Positions 8,493 to 17,489 of a DNA stretch of 64,000 bases are shown one piece after another. Made by a program: the position numbers and the translations under genes. The DNA is from G963676655 sp963678305 (GTDB taxonomy: Bacteria; Verrucomicrobiota; Lentisphaeria; Victivallales; Victivallaceae). Numbering within the stretch: the first letter of the stretch is position 1; each line of letters opens with the position of its first letter. The stretch spans positions 186,001-250,000 of the forward strand of contig CAXXVV010000013.1 in NCBI GenBank assembly GCA_963678305.2. The letters are read 5' to 3'. The notes below the pieces were generated by a model, which was not told the origin of the DNA, searched no databases, and saw only the letters and a program-made list of their open reading frames with translations.

Positions 8493-11489
8493 ATGATGAT
8501 CATAACAAAAACTAATATATTAATGTTCATTTGGGGTATTGGGTTTATATTGATAACTTGCAGTAATGCCTCCGCTGCGGTTATAGAAGATAATTTTGAT
8601 AGCTTTTCCCGCGAAACATGGCGATTGTCATCCAAAACTCCGGTTCCTGAGATAATTTTGACCAATACTCTGAGCGGGGTTAATCACAGTATACGCTTGA
8701 AACCATTCCATAAAACGGATTATATCGTATCCAGTGAAACATTTGTAGATGGAAGCTTTTCGCTTGACTTCAAAATTGATTTGTTGAAGAAAGGTGAGGT
8801 GTTTTATTATATTGGTTTTCATAATACATCTCCATGGGGGAGTAATTCTTCATGGCTGATAATCCAAAACGGGTATGTGAAATTTCAGTCACGCAGGCAA
8901 CTGGGAAAGAAATTCACGAGTAAAACACTTGCGGTGTTGCAGTCCGGGAAAATGTACAATCTTAAATTCAAAAATGATTCAAAAAAAATAGAAATTCTGT
9001 TGAATGGCAAGCTTATATATACTTTTTCAGGACCAGACAATGCAGTCAAGGAACCGATGACCTTTCTTGCTGGCGCAAACAGTCCAAAAGGTGTTGAAGG
9101 CCCTGCGGTCTTGACGCTGGACTATGTCAAAGTGAGTGGAAGTGACGCTAAATCATTGATTCAGCCGAGGCCGATTCTCAATGCTGAAAAAAAGATTTTA
9201 CATAAATGGAAAAACTCTGACTTCATAACTGTGGAAGATAACAAAATATACTTTAAAAAAGAGAGTAAAACCTATCTGTGGGATTTCAACGGAGGTTTGC
9301 ACTGGGGAAGCTTCGCCGGGGATGGCGGCACACCTGGTTGCGACGCAGCTTTCGTACCATGTTTTGCGGTTGGAATGATGAATGGAATGATTTATTCAAA
9401 TCAATTTGAACTTATCGATTTGCAATCGTCGGATGCAGGTTCAGGTATACGGATATCAATGCGGACTTTCGATAGATCGCTGACCGCTGTGTTGAGCGGA
9501 GATCTTGACAAGCAGGGGGCTTTGGTTATGGGGCTGAAATTGCATAACATCTCCGAGGCAGATAAAACATTGTCGCCAATATTTCCCATCGTCGGGAATC
9601 AGCCCTTGGGCCGAGACTTGGGTGATATAGAATATTTTTTCCCTTGGCGGTCAGGGTTGTTGGGGCGGATTCCGGCATATCTGGTTGCTGAGTACGGCAA
9701 TTTGGCGTGGATGCAGGTTATGTTTGCCTATAATACAAAAAAACAAAAAGGGGTATATGTATTTCCGCTTGATTCTACCGGAGGATTAAAAGGATTGATA
9801 CTATCAAAGCGCCATAAAAAAAATCAAGATTCAATAACTCATGTCGAAGTTGCTATCCGCCGGGAAATGCCGTCAATCGAATTACCTGCAAAATCACTGA
9901 CCATGGCTTATTTTTATCCGAAGCACAAACTCCATTCGGGTGAATCATGTAAGTTGCCGAATACAATTGTCAATAGTTATTCCGGAACTTGGAAAGAACC
10001 TTTGAAAGCGTATGGAAAATGGGTTCATTCATGGTACAAACCAGTCCGGGTTCCGCGTTGGTTCAAAGATAGTTACATATTCGTAAATCAGCATCCGCCG
10101 GCATATTATTCAAAAGAAAAAAAGCGTTATGTCGGTCACAATACATTGAAAGGGGGCGAAGATGTGGTGCAATGGGCTTTTTGGCAAGACTATATTGAAC
10201 AACCGGCCGACCGGCGACTTAGTCAGATGGAGAAATATCAGGCCGGAGATTTCAGGTATAATCAATCCAGAGGAGGGTTGGCGGCTTTTGCCGATGAAAT
10301 CAACCGGATCCAGGCGCAAAATACGGCTTTCACCGTATATATCAATCATCGTTTTTGTTGGGTCGGCAGTGAATGTGCTGAAAAACACGGTAAAATATGG
10401 GGTGCAATGTCTTCTCCTGGTAAATATACGAGTTATTTGCATCCAAAGGATTTGTACTGCATGTGCTTTTATGACCAGGACAAATGGGCTGGTTATTTGA
10501 AAGATGTTTGCGTCCGTCTTGTGAAAGACACTCGGATGAAAGGCGTATACCTTGATGAACTGGGCTTCCAGATGCCATGTTATAATCCGTTGCATGAGCA
10601 TTATAAACAGGGACGTTACCCCTCTGATAATGTCGGTATCGCCCGCAGTATAACTATGATTCGTAAGGCAATGAACGCGGTTAATCCTGAAGCTGTACTA
10701 TGGACCGAGCATGCGGGAAGTGACTGGTTGAGTCAGTATTTTGACGGCTCCTGGGATCAGACATTTTATGTAGGTGCTTATCCATTTGCTGAAAAACATT
10801 TTGATCAAAAAAGGCTCTGTTTTTTTCGTTTTCTTTTTCCTGAATTCAAACTGGCGGAATGGGGTAGTAGTAAACGACACATGGAAAGATACTTTTTCAA
10901 CGGCATGGGGTGGGACCTTGGAGGATCACGGGATCAGGGGAAGGCACGAGTGCTTGCGGCAATATTACGAGAAAACAGCGATGCCGTTCAAACGCTTGCT
11001 CCGGAGCCATTGGTCAGTACTTCAAATTCCGATTTATTGGCTAACCGCTTTGCAAGTCCAGTCAAAATAATTTATACATTCTATAATCGTTCAGATAGAG
11101 AAATTACCGGATATGTACTTGAAAAAGTCCCATCGAATGGACATTTCATTGACCTTCTTAATGATGAAGAACTTAACAATAAAGGCTCGATAACTTTAAA
11201 GGCCGGAGCCGTTAATGCAGTGGCACTGTTTCCTCGGCTTATTAATCTGAGATATCATGACGGCATAGTTGAAGTTAAGCTGCCGTCCGACACCAAGGGA
11301 GATTTATGGGCTTACCCTGAAAATGATATAGTTTGGGAAAAAACTGGGCATGGTAAAAAAATACTGTTAACAGACGGTAAAGCATTGTTGAACATCAAGA
11401 ATAACTTCGGGCCAAGGTGTGAAAAAATCATATTTAAAATGTTCAGGAATCGTTACCTGATTGATGAAGCTGTTCTGAATGCAAAATAA
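8493..11489 (+). CDS. Large secreted glycosidase-like protein (TIM-barrel, laminin-G-like N-terminus)
   Basis: 998 residues with a clear signal peptide (hydrophobic core ILMFIWGIGFILIT, cleavage near SNASAA at about residue 29). Residues ~30-215 look like a concanavalin/LamG-type beta sandwich (IEDNFDSFSRETWRL, later KNSDKKIEILLNGK-like strands). The middle and C-terminal regions resemble uncharacterised Lentisphaerae TIM-barrel hydrolases: a probable catalytic strand GVYLDELGFQMPCYN near residue 690 (adjacent Asp and Glu) and LWTEHAGSD near 740 are acid-residue strand ends. A terminal beta domain follows. It is exported and presumably cleaves a polysaccharide outside the cytoplasm. It is the last gene before a strong terminator. 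The family cannot be named with confidence. Confidence 0.6.
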   Translation: MMIITKTNILMFIWGIGFILITCSNASAAVIEDNFDSFSRETWRLSSKTPVPEIILTNTLSGVNHSIRLKPFHKTDYIVSSETFVDGSFSLDFKIDLLKKGEVFYYIGFHNTSPWGSNSSWLIIQNGYVKFQSRRQLGKKFTSKTLAVLQSGKMYNLKFKNDSKKIEILLNGKLIYTFSGPDNAVKEPMTFLAGANSPKGVEGPAVLTLDYVKVSGSDAKSLIQPRPILNAEKKILHKWKNSDFITVEDNKIYFKKESKTYLWDFNGGLHWGSFAGDGGTPGCDAAFVPCFAVGMMNGMIYSNQFELIDLQSSDAGSGIRISMRTFDRSLTAVLSGDLDKQGALVMGLKLHNISEADKTLSPIFPIVGNQPLGRDLGDIEYFFPWRSGLLGRIPAYLVAEYGNLAWMQVMFAYNTKKQKGVYVFPLDSTGGLKGLILSKRHKKNQDSITHVEVAIRREMPSIELPAKSLTMAYFYPKHKLHSGESCKLPNTIVNSYSGTWKEPLKAYGKWVHSWYKPVRVPRWFKDSYIFVNQHPPAYYSKEKKRYVGHNTLKGGEDVVQWAFWQDYIEQPADRRLSQMEKYQAGDFRYNQSRGGLAAFADEINRIQAQNTAFTVYINHRFCWVGSECAEKHGKIWGAMSSPGKYTSYLHPKDLYCMCFYDQDKWAGYLKDVCVRLVKDTRMKGVYLDELGFQMPCYNPLHEHYKQGRYPSDNVGIARSITMIRKAMNAVNPEAVLWTEHAGSDWLSQYFDGSWDQTFYVGAYPFAEKHFDQKRLCFFRFLFPEFKLAEWGSSKRHMERYFFNGMGWDLGGSRDQGKARVLAAILRENSDAVQTLAPEPLVSTSNSDLLANRFASPVKIIYTFYNRSDREITGYVLEKVPSNGHFIDLLNDEELNNKGSITLKAGAVNAVALFPRLINLRYHDGIVEVKLPSDTKGDLWAYPENDIVWEKTGHGKKILLTDGKALLNIKNNFGPRCEKIIFKMFRNRYLIDEAVLNAK

Positions 11490-11528
11490 TTAAACTCAAT
11501 TCAGAAGACACGGTGAATCTTTTTGATA

Positions 11529-11577
11529 AAATAAGCCAGGTTGATGTTATTTATTTGTTACCTGGCTTATTTTTTTT
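11529..11577 (+). terminator. Rho-independent terminator
   Basis: A 13-bp perfect stem (arms 11529-11541 and 11560-11572, core AAGCCAGGT / ACCTGGCTT), an 18-base loop and a run of seven T (11571-11577). It closes the glycosidase gene cluster 40 bases after the stop at 11489. Confidence 0.9.
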
Positions 11578-11700
11578 GTTTTGACTTTTTGCTGAGTGAT
11601 TCTGCCTTGATAATGTTGAATGTGCGATTATCTTATATCTGTATCGATTATATTATGGTTACTTTTTCTTTTATTGGAATAGACATCAGAAAGAGCGTTG

Positions 11701-12582
11701 ATGATTGCAACCGGGTTGAGTGTGGAGCATAAATCCAAGCGGAGTTTTGTTGATATTCTGCAATATGTCCTGAATGAGGTCGGGCCTGAAAAAATCTTGT
11801 TTTCGGGGAATGACCTGGTGCCGAACGGGCCGATGTACATGCTGCCGTATGCTTGTATGGATATTCCGTTGTCCGGACTCAAACACATGGTCTTTGCGTC
11901 GGATGGGCAAACTCAGGATGTTTTGATGAAGCCTGGAGAAATTCATTACTGTCCTCCCATGTGCTGGAAACGTTCGGTTTGGGATTTTGCGCATGAAATG
12001 TCTTCGGTGGTCTTCAACCCGGATTATATCAGGATAACCTATATCAACCATACTGGAGACGCGGAAAATACTTATCCCGGCGGAGCTTCGATATTTTATC
12101 ATACGTCCCGCCCGCTCGGTAAAACCGGCAAAGCGATTCTGCAGGCCTTGAATCTTATGGGGGAAACCGGTTACGAAGCAGGGGCCGCTGCTTTAACACG
12201 CTCCCTGCTGGAAGTTGTAATGGATGAGTTGGTCCATGACAATCCTCGAAATGACAGCAAAGCTCATGATACCTGGTTGAGGATGTGCCATTATTTGCGG
12301 GAAAACTGTCAATCCCCGATCAACCGGGCTCATGCGGCTCAGGTTTTCAACCTTAATCCAAGCTATGTTTCGCGGCTCTTCACTTCTGAAGGTGGTGAGT
12401 CGTTCACTTCAATGCTGCGCCGGTTGCGTCTGGAGCATGCCACGATGCTGTTGAAGAATACTTGCTTGAGTATTGATGAAATAACCGATAATTGCGGCTA
12501 TCTGAGCAGTACTTTCTTTATTTCCACTTTTAAACGCCATTATGGCGTAACTCCGGGCGCGTACCGTAAAAGTGGCAAATGA
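11701..12582 (+). CDS. AraC-family transcriptional regulator
   Basis: 293 residues from ATG 11701 (a TTG three bases upstream is an alternative; AGAAAGAG is the likely ribosome site). The C-terminal ~100 residues are an AraC-type double helix-turn-helix: NRAHAAQVFNLNPSYVSRLF then SIDEITDNCGYLSSTFFIST and FKRHYGVTPGAYRKS, the canonical ending. The N-terminal ~180 residues would be the ligand-sensing cupin-like domain (a PGEIHYCPPMCWKRS turn fits). It stands alone between a terminator and the convergent RAYT gene. Likely a sugar-responsive activator of neighbouring glycan genes; target not evident. Confidence 0.92.
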   Translation: MIATGLSVEHKSKRSFVDILQYVLNEVGPEKILFSGNDLVPNGPMYMLPYACMDIPLSGLKHMVFASDGQTQDVLMKPGEIHYCPPMCWKRSVWDFAHEMSSVVFNPDYIRITYINHTGDAENTYPGGASIFYHTSRPLGKTGKAILQALNLMGETGYEAGAAALTRSLLEVVMDELVHDNPRNDSKAHDTWLRMCHYLRENCQSPINRAHAAQVFNLNPSYVSRLFTSEGGESFTSMLRRLRLEHATMLLKNTCLSIDEITDNCGYLSSTFFISTFKRHYGVTPGAYRKSGK

Positions 12583-12593
12583 GCGAAGTTATT

Positions 12594-13577
12594 TTAACTC
12601 TGCAGTTTTCGAAAGCAGTAGATCACGATTCCGGCGGGGCCGAGGCCGCGGCTTAATTGTTTTTTGTTGATTCGAGCGGGATTGTCGAATTTTGCGCCCA
12701 TTTCACGGATGAATAATTTGGAGCCTAATATCGCTCCGTCGCTGAAGTGGCGGGTGCGTCGCAGAAAACGGATCGGCATCGATTCTTTGCGTCTGGCTTG
12801 TTCCTGCGCCTCGAATATCTCTTCACTCGTGGCTCCGCTTTCCGCCGCGACGATTCGCGCCAGTTCACTGCGGAAATAGTTGAATAGGTCGGTGTCGGTC
12901 CATTCCGAGGTGTCGCGATGCCAGATGTTTTGTTTGAGATGTTTGACGAAATTGGCATGAAAAAGGTGTTTGCCGGTGCCGTTGTAGCGGCCCCAGGTCG
13001 TGAAATGGTAGTCGGCCGGATCGGGGGTCAGGCCGGCGCGGACGGGGTTTAATTCTACATATAAAACGCACGCTTCCAGGGAGTTGCGACTGTCGAGGAT
13101 GACGCTTTTGAATTTATTGGCCCAGAGTTTGCCGATGCGGTCGCGGGACTGGTTGTAGACGACGGTGAAACGTTGTTGGAAGGCGCGCATAAAGTAGCTG
13201 ATGTCGATCATTTTCAGGCCGGTTTCGCGGCATATTTCCAAGTCGGCCGGGTTGATTTTCGGCATTTGTTTCGGCGCGTAGGTGAATTTATCCAACATGC
13301 TGCTATAGTAGGAGTTGTGTCGTTTGGCAATCTCTTCGATCGACGGCAATTCGTCCGGCCCGGGAGCGTAAACGACCAGATGGAAATGGTTGCCCATCCA
13401 GGCGGCTGAGATGACCTCGATCAAAAAATATTCGCAGAGATTTTGCAGCAGTCGGAAGCCGTATTCCATATCGACCTGGTTGAACGGTTTTTCGCCTTTG
13501 CAGCCGGCGGCTCGGTTCATCAGGTGGTAGTAGCAGCCTTCGCCTGTAACTTTCATGCGCGTTCCGCGGCCTGACAT
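12594..13577 (-). CDS. REP-associated tyrosine transposase (RAYT, Y1 HUH family)
   Basis: 327 residues from ATG 13577, chosen because GGAGGA lies at ideal spacing; 21 in-frame codons upstream have no site. The HUH metal-binding motif is GNHFHLVVY (near residue 60), preceded by the YYHLMNRA strand typical of Y1 transposases; a YVELNPVRAGL block near residue 170 is the conserved helix following the catalytic Tyr region of RAYTs. RAYTs are usually single-copy, domesticated enzymes that mobilise or process small REP palindromes and do not move themselves. No paired REP/BIME palindromes flank it in this window. Its 3' end is 11 bases from the convergent AraC gene. Confidence 0.92.
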   Translation of the reverse strand: MSGRGTRMKVTGEGCYYHLMNRAAGCKGEKPFNQVDMEYGFRLLQNLCEYFLIEVISAAWMGNHFHLVVYAPGPDELPSIEEIAKRHNSYYSSMLDKFTYAPKQMPKINPADLEICRETGLKMIDISYFMRAFQQRFTVVYNQSRDRIGKLWANKFKSVILDSRNSLEACVLYVELNPVRAGLTPDPADYHFTTWGRYNGTGKHLFHANFVKHLKQNIWHRDTSEWTDTDLFNYFRSELARIVAAESGATSEEIFEAQEQARRKESMPIRFLRRTRHFSDGAILGSKLFIREMGAKFDNPARINKKQLSRGLGPAGIVIYCFRKLQS

Positions 13578-13716
13578 GATTTTTTCCTCCGTTGTTGATG
13601 AGTTTACAGTTAATATAGTGGGTGGAAACGGGTTTGTCAAATTTAAGTATTATGTGGTTTTATAAAATTATGTAATATTTTAATTTAAAACAAGATAAGT
13701 GACATGGGTTGAGAGC

Positions 13717-14724
13717 TTAAATGTCTTCGCCAGGGACTAATTCGGGTTGAACGATGATTGATATTTTTTTACGGGAACCTTCGCCTTTGAGAATTTGCAT
13801 GAGTTCTTCAACCGCTAGTTTTGCGGTTAGTTCCGGGGCAAAGTCGATGGTTGCAGGGCGAGGGTACAGCCCGGCCAAGCATTTCCGATCATTATTGCAG
13901 GACGCGACTTTTATGTTATTGAAGAAAGATATATTGTGTTTCTGGAGTATCCGGTAGAGAATCGCCGTGACCCGGTCGTCAGGACAGAAGAAACCGTCAC
14001 AGCGGGAAATGTTTTCGGCTAGTGAATCGAACGTCCGGTCAATGATCACTTCAAGTTCATCCCACCCAATATCTTCAAAGAACTGATCGTCATTGCCGCA
14101 TGGAAATACTTTTGCGTCTAGATCCTGATTGTAAGTCCGGGCAAGAAAACCATCGATTCTGGCCTCATATCCGGGATTATGGCTTGGAACCCTGATTGCT
14201 CCGATTTTGGTGCAGCCTTTGCTGATGAGATAGTCGGCCGCGATTCGGCCCGCTTCTTCGTTACCGCTGAGAATTGCGGTTGAGGACCAGTTTTCATGGG
14301 AGTTCAGCCAGACATGCGGGAAAGAGTCAAGAAATTTGCGCAAGGGTGGAGGATTACTGTGTCCGGCAACCAGCAGACCTGAAATCTGGCCGTCGGAAAC
14401 CCTTTTTTCTACTTCATTCAAATTGATTCCGGTCGGTATCATGACGGCATTACAGCCTTTCGGCAGTACGCTGGAAATCGTGTTATATTTGATCAACAAA
14501 GGCGCTGAAGTCATTTTGATATCTTTCCCGGTATATAACAATCCAATATTGACCAGATCAGACTTATAGCGGGGGCGGCGCGGCTTGAATTTGAAGCCCG
14601 CTTTTCTGGCGACTTTAAGGACGGCTTCCTCTTTGCTTTTTTTTACTCCGCCGCGCCCGGAAAGTACCCGTGATACCGTTGCCTGTGATACTCCGGCCCG
14701 TTTGGCAATTTCAGTCATATTCAT
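13717..14724 (-). CDS. LacI-family transcriptional regulator
   Basis: 335 residues from ATG 14724, which has GGAGAAA eight bases upstream; the longer frame (to 14790) would precede the helix-turn-helix by 22 unlikely residues. Residues 3-25 are a canonical LacI HTH (MTEIAKRAGVSQATVSRVLS), followed by a hinge rich in Arg/Lys and a sugar-sensor domain (ISGLLVAGHSN, GNEEAGRIAADYLISKG, KIGAIRVPSHNPGYEARIDGF). It is divergent from the GH2 beta-galactosidase, so the most direct target is that gene. The TTGAATTATTCAA motif in the shared intergenic region recurs upstream of the sialidase-like gene at 1238, suggesting a small regulon. Confidence 0.93.
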   Translation of the reverse strand: MNMTEIAKRAGVSQATVSRVLSGRGGVKKSKEEAVLKVARKAGFKFKPRRPRYKSDLVNIGLLYTGKDIKMTSAPLLIKYNTISSVLPKGCNAVMIPTGINLNEVEKRVSDGQISGLLVAGHSNPPPLRKFLDSFPHVWLNSHENWSSTAILSGNEEAGRIAADYLISKGCTKIGAIRVPSHNPGYEARIDGFLARTYNQDLDAKVFPCGNDDQFFEDIGWDELEVIIDRTFDSLAENISRCDGFFCPDDRVTAILYRILQKHNISFFNNIKVASCNNDRKCLAGLYPRPATIDFAPELTAKLAVEELMQILKGEGSRKKISIIVQPELVPGEDI

Positions 14725-14836
14725 CCTGAATTTCTCCTGCTGTTTGAATACTTCTTCACTGTTAACAGTTTTCCAGTTGCCGGTAACCATCTGCCATCTG
14801 CAACCTGCCGCTCGCCACTCACAGAAATTTTATATT

Positions 14837-14891
14837 TTGAATATACAATGCCATATTTTTTGAATTATTCAAGTTGCAAATAAATATTCAA
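14837..14891. promoter_or_regulatory. Operator-like repeats between lacI-type and GH2 genes
   Basis: TTGAATATACAA (14837-14848), TTGAATTATTCAA (14860-14872) and AAATATTCAAA (14882-14892) lie within 56 bases. The middle copy is identical to 1362-1374. Their place in a divergent intergenic region next to a LacI gene supports an operator role. Confidence 0.55.
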
Positions 14892-14946
14892 AGCTCAAAC
14901 AACTTGCCTTTGCCTTATGTATCAGTTGAAATTTGTTTTTTTCAGG

Positions 14947-14974
14947 TTGAATCTCTACTTGCAAGGTCTATAGT
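14947..14974 (+). promoter_or_regulatory. Predicted promoter of GH2 gene
   Basis: TTGAAT (14947-14952) and TATAGT (14969-14974) with a 16-base spacer, 42 bases before the chosen start. The -35 box itself resembles a TTGAAT half-site of the operator family. An A-tract of 13 follows at about 14990-15002. Confidence 0.45.
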
Positions 14975-15016
14975 TAGAATTTATAATTGCAAAAAAAAAA
15001 AATTATGAGGTTGAAT

Positions 15017-17476
15017 ATGGTTGCCAGAAAAATAACTGAATTGAAATACGGCTGGAAGTTTTCCAGAGAGCGTGTCGCTGGTTTTGAAAACTTTGGTTTT
15101 GTTGATGGCGACTGGGAAACGGTCAGGGTTCCCCACGACTGGGCTATTTATGGGCCTTTTGACATTGAAAATGACCGGCAAATTGATCGCATCATCGAAG
15201 ATGGCGACCCGGTTGACTCGATCCATACCGGTCGGACTGGCGGTTTGCCGCATGTTGGGGACGGGATTTACCGTAAAACGGTTTTTATCCCGAAAGAGGC
15301 TGAAGGACGGCATTTCCGACTTGAGTTTGACGGTGTTATGTCCCATTCTGAAGTTTATGTCAATGAGGGCCAAGTCGGCGGCTGGCCGTTCGGCTATACC
15401 TCTTTCGCGGTCGATATTACCGACCGGGTTGTTTGTGGCGCGGACAACCTGATCTGCGTTGCCGCGCACAATTACCCGCATTCATCCCGCTGGTATCCCG
15501 GTGCCGGAATCTACCGCAATGTGCGTCTGGTGGAATCCGACCCGGTCCATATTGATTACAACGGTGTTTACGTCAAAACCGCTATGACTTCTGAGGATTC
15601 TGCTGATGTCCGGGTGGAGTTGACCTTGAATTACTTTTCTCCTGTTGCCGGGAAAACGGTAGTTGAAAATACCTTATTTGACGCATTGGGTAATGTTGTT
15701 GCCGGTACTTCCGGGGTGTTGAATATGGGAGAAGGAACCCATATTACCGACTTTAAAGCATCCGGTTTGAAGCGGTGGGATATAATTGATCCTGCTCTGT
15801 ATACCCTGCGCAGCACGATCAAGTGCGGCGATAAAGTCATCGATCAGGTGGACACGAACATTGGCTTTAGAGAGATAGTATTTGATAAAGACAAAGGCTT
15901 TTTCCTGAATGGCCGGAATGTAAAAATTCACGGGGTCTGCATGCATCATGACATGGGGGCGCTGGGAACCGCGGTCAATGTCCGGGCGCTTGAGCGTCAG
16001 ATCGAGATTTTGCAAAGTTTCGGGACCAATGCCATCCGTACTTCCCACAATCCTCCCGCACCTGAATTGCTCGACCTGTGTGACCGGATGGGAATTCTGG
16101 TCATGGATGAGTGTCTGGACGAGTGGCGCACCCCGAAGGTAAAAAACGGTTATGCCCATCTTTGGGAAAACTGGGCCGAAAAAGACATGACCGCTTTGAT
16201 CAAACGCGACCGCAATCATCCCTGCGTGATTATCTGGAGTATTGGAAACGAGGTGCGCGATCAGGGCAAGTTTGAGGGGAAAGTGATTGCCCGGTTCCTT
16301 TATGATATCTGTAAAAAACTTGACCCGGACCGGCCGGTTACCTGTGGTTTTAATGCGTCTGATCAGGCTATAGCCAATGGCCTGGCCGATGTCATAGACC
16401 TGCCGGGGTGGAACTATAAACCGCATCTCTATGAAAAATATCGTCGGGAACATCCCGAATATTGCATGTTGGGTTCTGAAACCTCTTCAACCGTCAGTTC
16501 ACGCGGCGTCTATCATTTTCCGGTTCGAGTCGATATCAATCCGGGTCCTTCAGATTTGCAGACTTCGGCCTATGAACTGGATACTCCGCCGTGGGCCAAT
16601 CTGGTTGAAACCGAGTTCGCAATGCAACGGAAATGTGACTACATCCTCGGAGAATTTGTCTGGACCGGTTTTGATTATCTGGGCGAACCGACGCCGTTTA
16701 AGACGCAGTGGCCGTCGCGCAGTTCATATTTCGGGATTGTCGATCTCTGTGGTTTTCCGAAGGATCGCTATTACTTGTACAAAGCCGAGTGGAGTGACGA
16801 ACCGGTCCTGCACTTGTTTCCGCATTGGGATTGGCCGGGGCGTGAAGGCGAGAAAATTCCTGTCATGTGTTTTACCTCGTATAACAGCGCGGAACTCTTT
16901 CTGAACGGCAGATCCATGGGGATTCGGCGTAAAGGAGAGTTTGCTGCCTCCAATATTGATTTTTCTGCTGAAGACGGGCGTTGTTTATGTGATGTCCCGA
17001 CTATTAAGATGAGAGACTGCATCAGTGACTTCCGGTTGATCTGGGATGATGTTCCGTACGAACCCGGCGAACTGAAAGTCGTTGCTTTCGATAACGCCGG
17101 TAAGCCGGTGATGGAACAAATCATTGAAACAACTTCCGGCCCGGCGGCTATTGAATTGTCCGTCGATCGTTCTGAGCTCAAGGCGGATGGCGATGACCTT
17201 TCATTCGTTACGGTCAGGATTATTGACTCAGAAGGCCGTTTTGTGTCGACTGCCGACAATCTCATTGAATTTGAGCTTGCGGGGCAAGGCGAGTTGATTG
17301 CGGTGGACAATGGCGACGCAACCAGCCTTGAGTCTTTTCAGGAAAACCGCAGAAAAGCCTTTTCCGGTATGTGCCTTGCGGTCGTCCGCAGTGTACTCGA
17401 TGAAAAAGGCGATATAACTCTCACTGCGACAGCGCCTGATTTAAAGTCTGCTGAAATAGTTATCAAAACAAGCTGA
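15017..17476 (+). CDS. Beta-galactosidase-type glycoside hydrolase, family GH2
   Basis: 820 residues from ATG 15017 (TGAGG six bases upstream; TTG 14987 and ATG 15005 are in-frame alternatives). Order: jelly-roll sugar-binding domain (~1-170, with the SRWYPGAGIYRNV motif), Ig-like domain (~175-285), TIM barrel (~290-590), then Ig-like C-terminal domains with a bacterial-Ig/DUF4982-like tail. The general acid/base is the Glu of IWSIGNEV (about E412) and the nucleophile the Glu of LGSETSS (about E488); the SHNPP loop is also present. No signal peptide, so it probably acts in the cytoplasm on beta-galactosides or related glycosides after uptake. Divergent from a LacI regulator, its likely repressor. 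Exact sugar specificity cannot be read from sequence. Confidence 0.93.
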   Translation: MVARKITELKYGWKFSRERVAGFENFGFVDGDWETVRVPHDWAIYGPFDIENDRQIDRIIEDGDPVDSIHTGRTGGLPHVGDGIYRKTVFIPKEAEGRHFRLEFDGVMSHSEVYVNEGQVGGWPFGYTSFAVDITDRVVCGADNLICVAAHNYPHSSRWYPGAGIYRNVRLVESDPVHIDYNGVYVKTAMTSEDSADVRVELTLNYFSPVAGKTVVENTLFDALGNVVAGTSGVLNMGEGTHITDFKASGLKRWDIIDPALYTLRSTIKCGDKVIDQVDTNIGFREIVFDKDKGFFLNGRNVKIHGVCMHHDMGALGTAVNVRALERQIEILQSFGTNAIRTSHNPPAPELLDLCDRMGILVMDECLDEWRTPKVKNGYAHLWENWAEKDMTALIKRDRNHPCVIIWSIGNEVRDQGKFEGKVIARFLYDICKKLDPDRPVTCGFNASDQAIANGLADVIDLPGWNYKPHLYEKYRREHPEYCMLGSETSSTVSSRGVYHFPVRVDINPGPSDLQTSAYELDTPPWANLVETEFAMQRKCDYILGEFVWTGFDYLGEPTPFKTQWPSRSSYFGIVDLCGFPKDRYYLYKAEWSDEPVLHLFPHWDWPGREGEKIPVMCFTSYNSAELFLNGRSMGIRRKGEFAASNIDFSAEDGRCLCDVPTIKMRDCISDFRLIWDDVPYEPGELKVVAFDNAGKPVMEQIIETTSGPAAIELSVDRSELKADGDDLSFVTVRIIDSEGRFVSTADNLIEFELAGQGELIAVDNGDATSLESFQENRRKAFSGMCLAVVRSVLDEKGDITLTATAPDLKSAEIVIKTS

Positions 17477-17489
17477 TTAACTTTGTATA

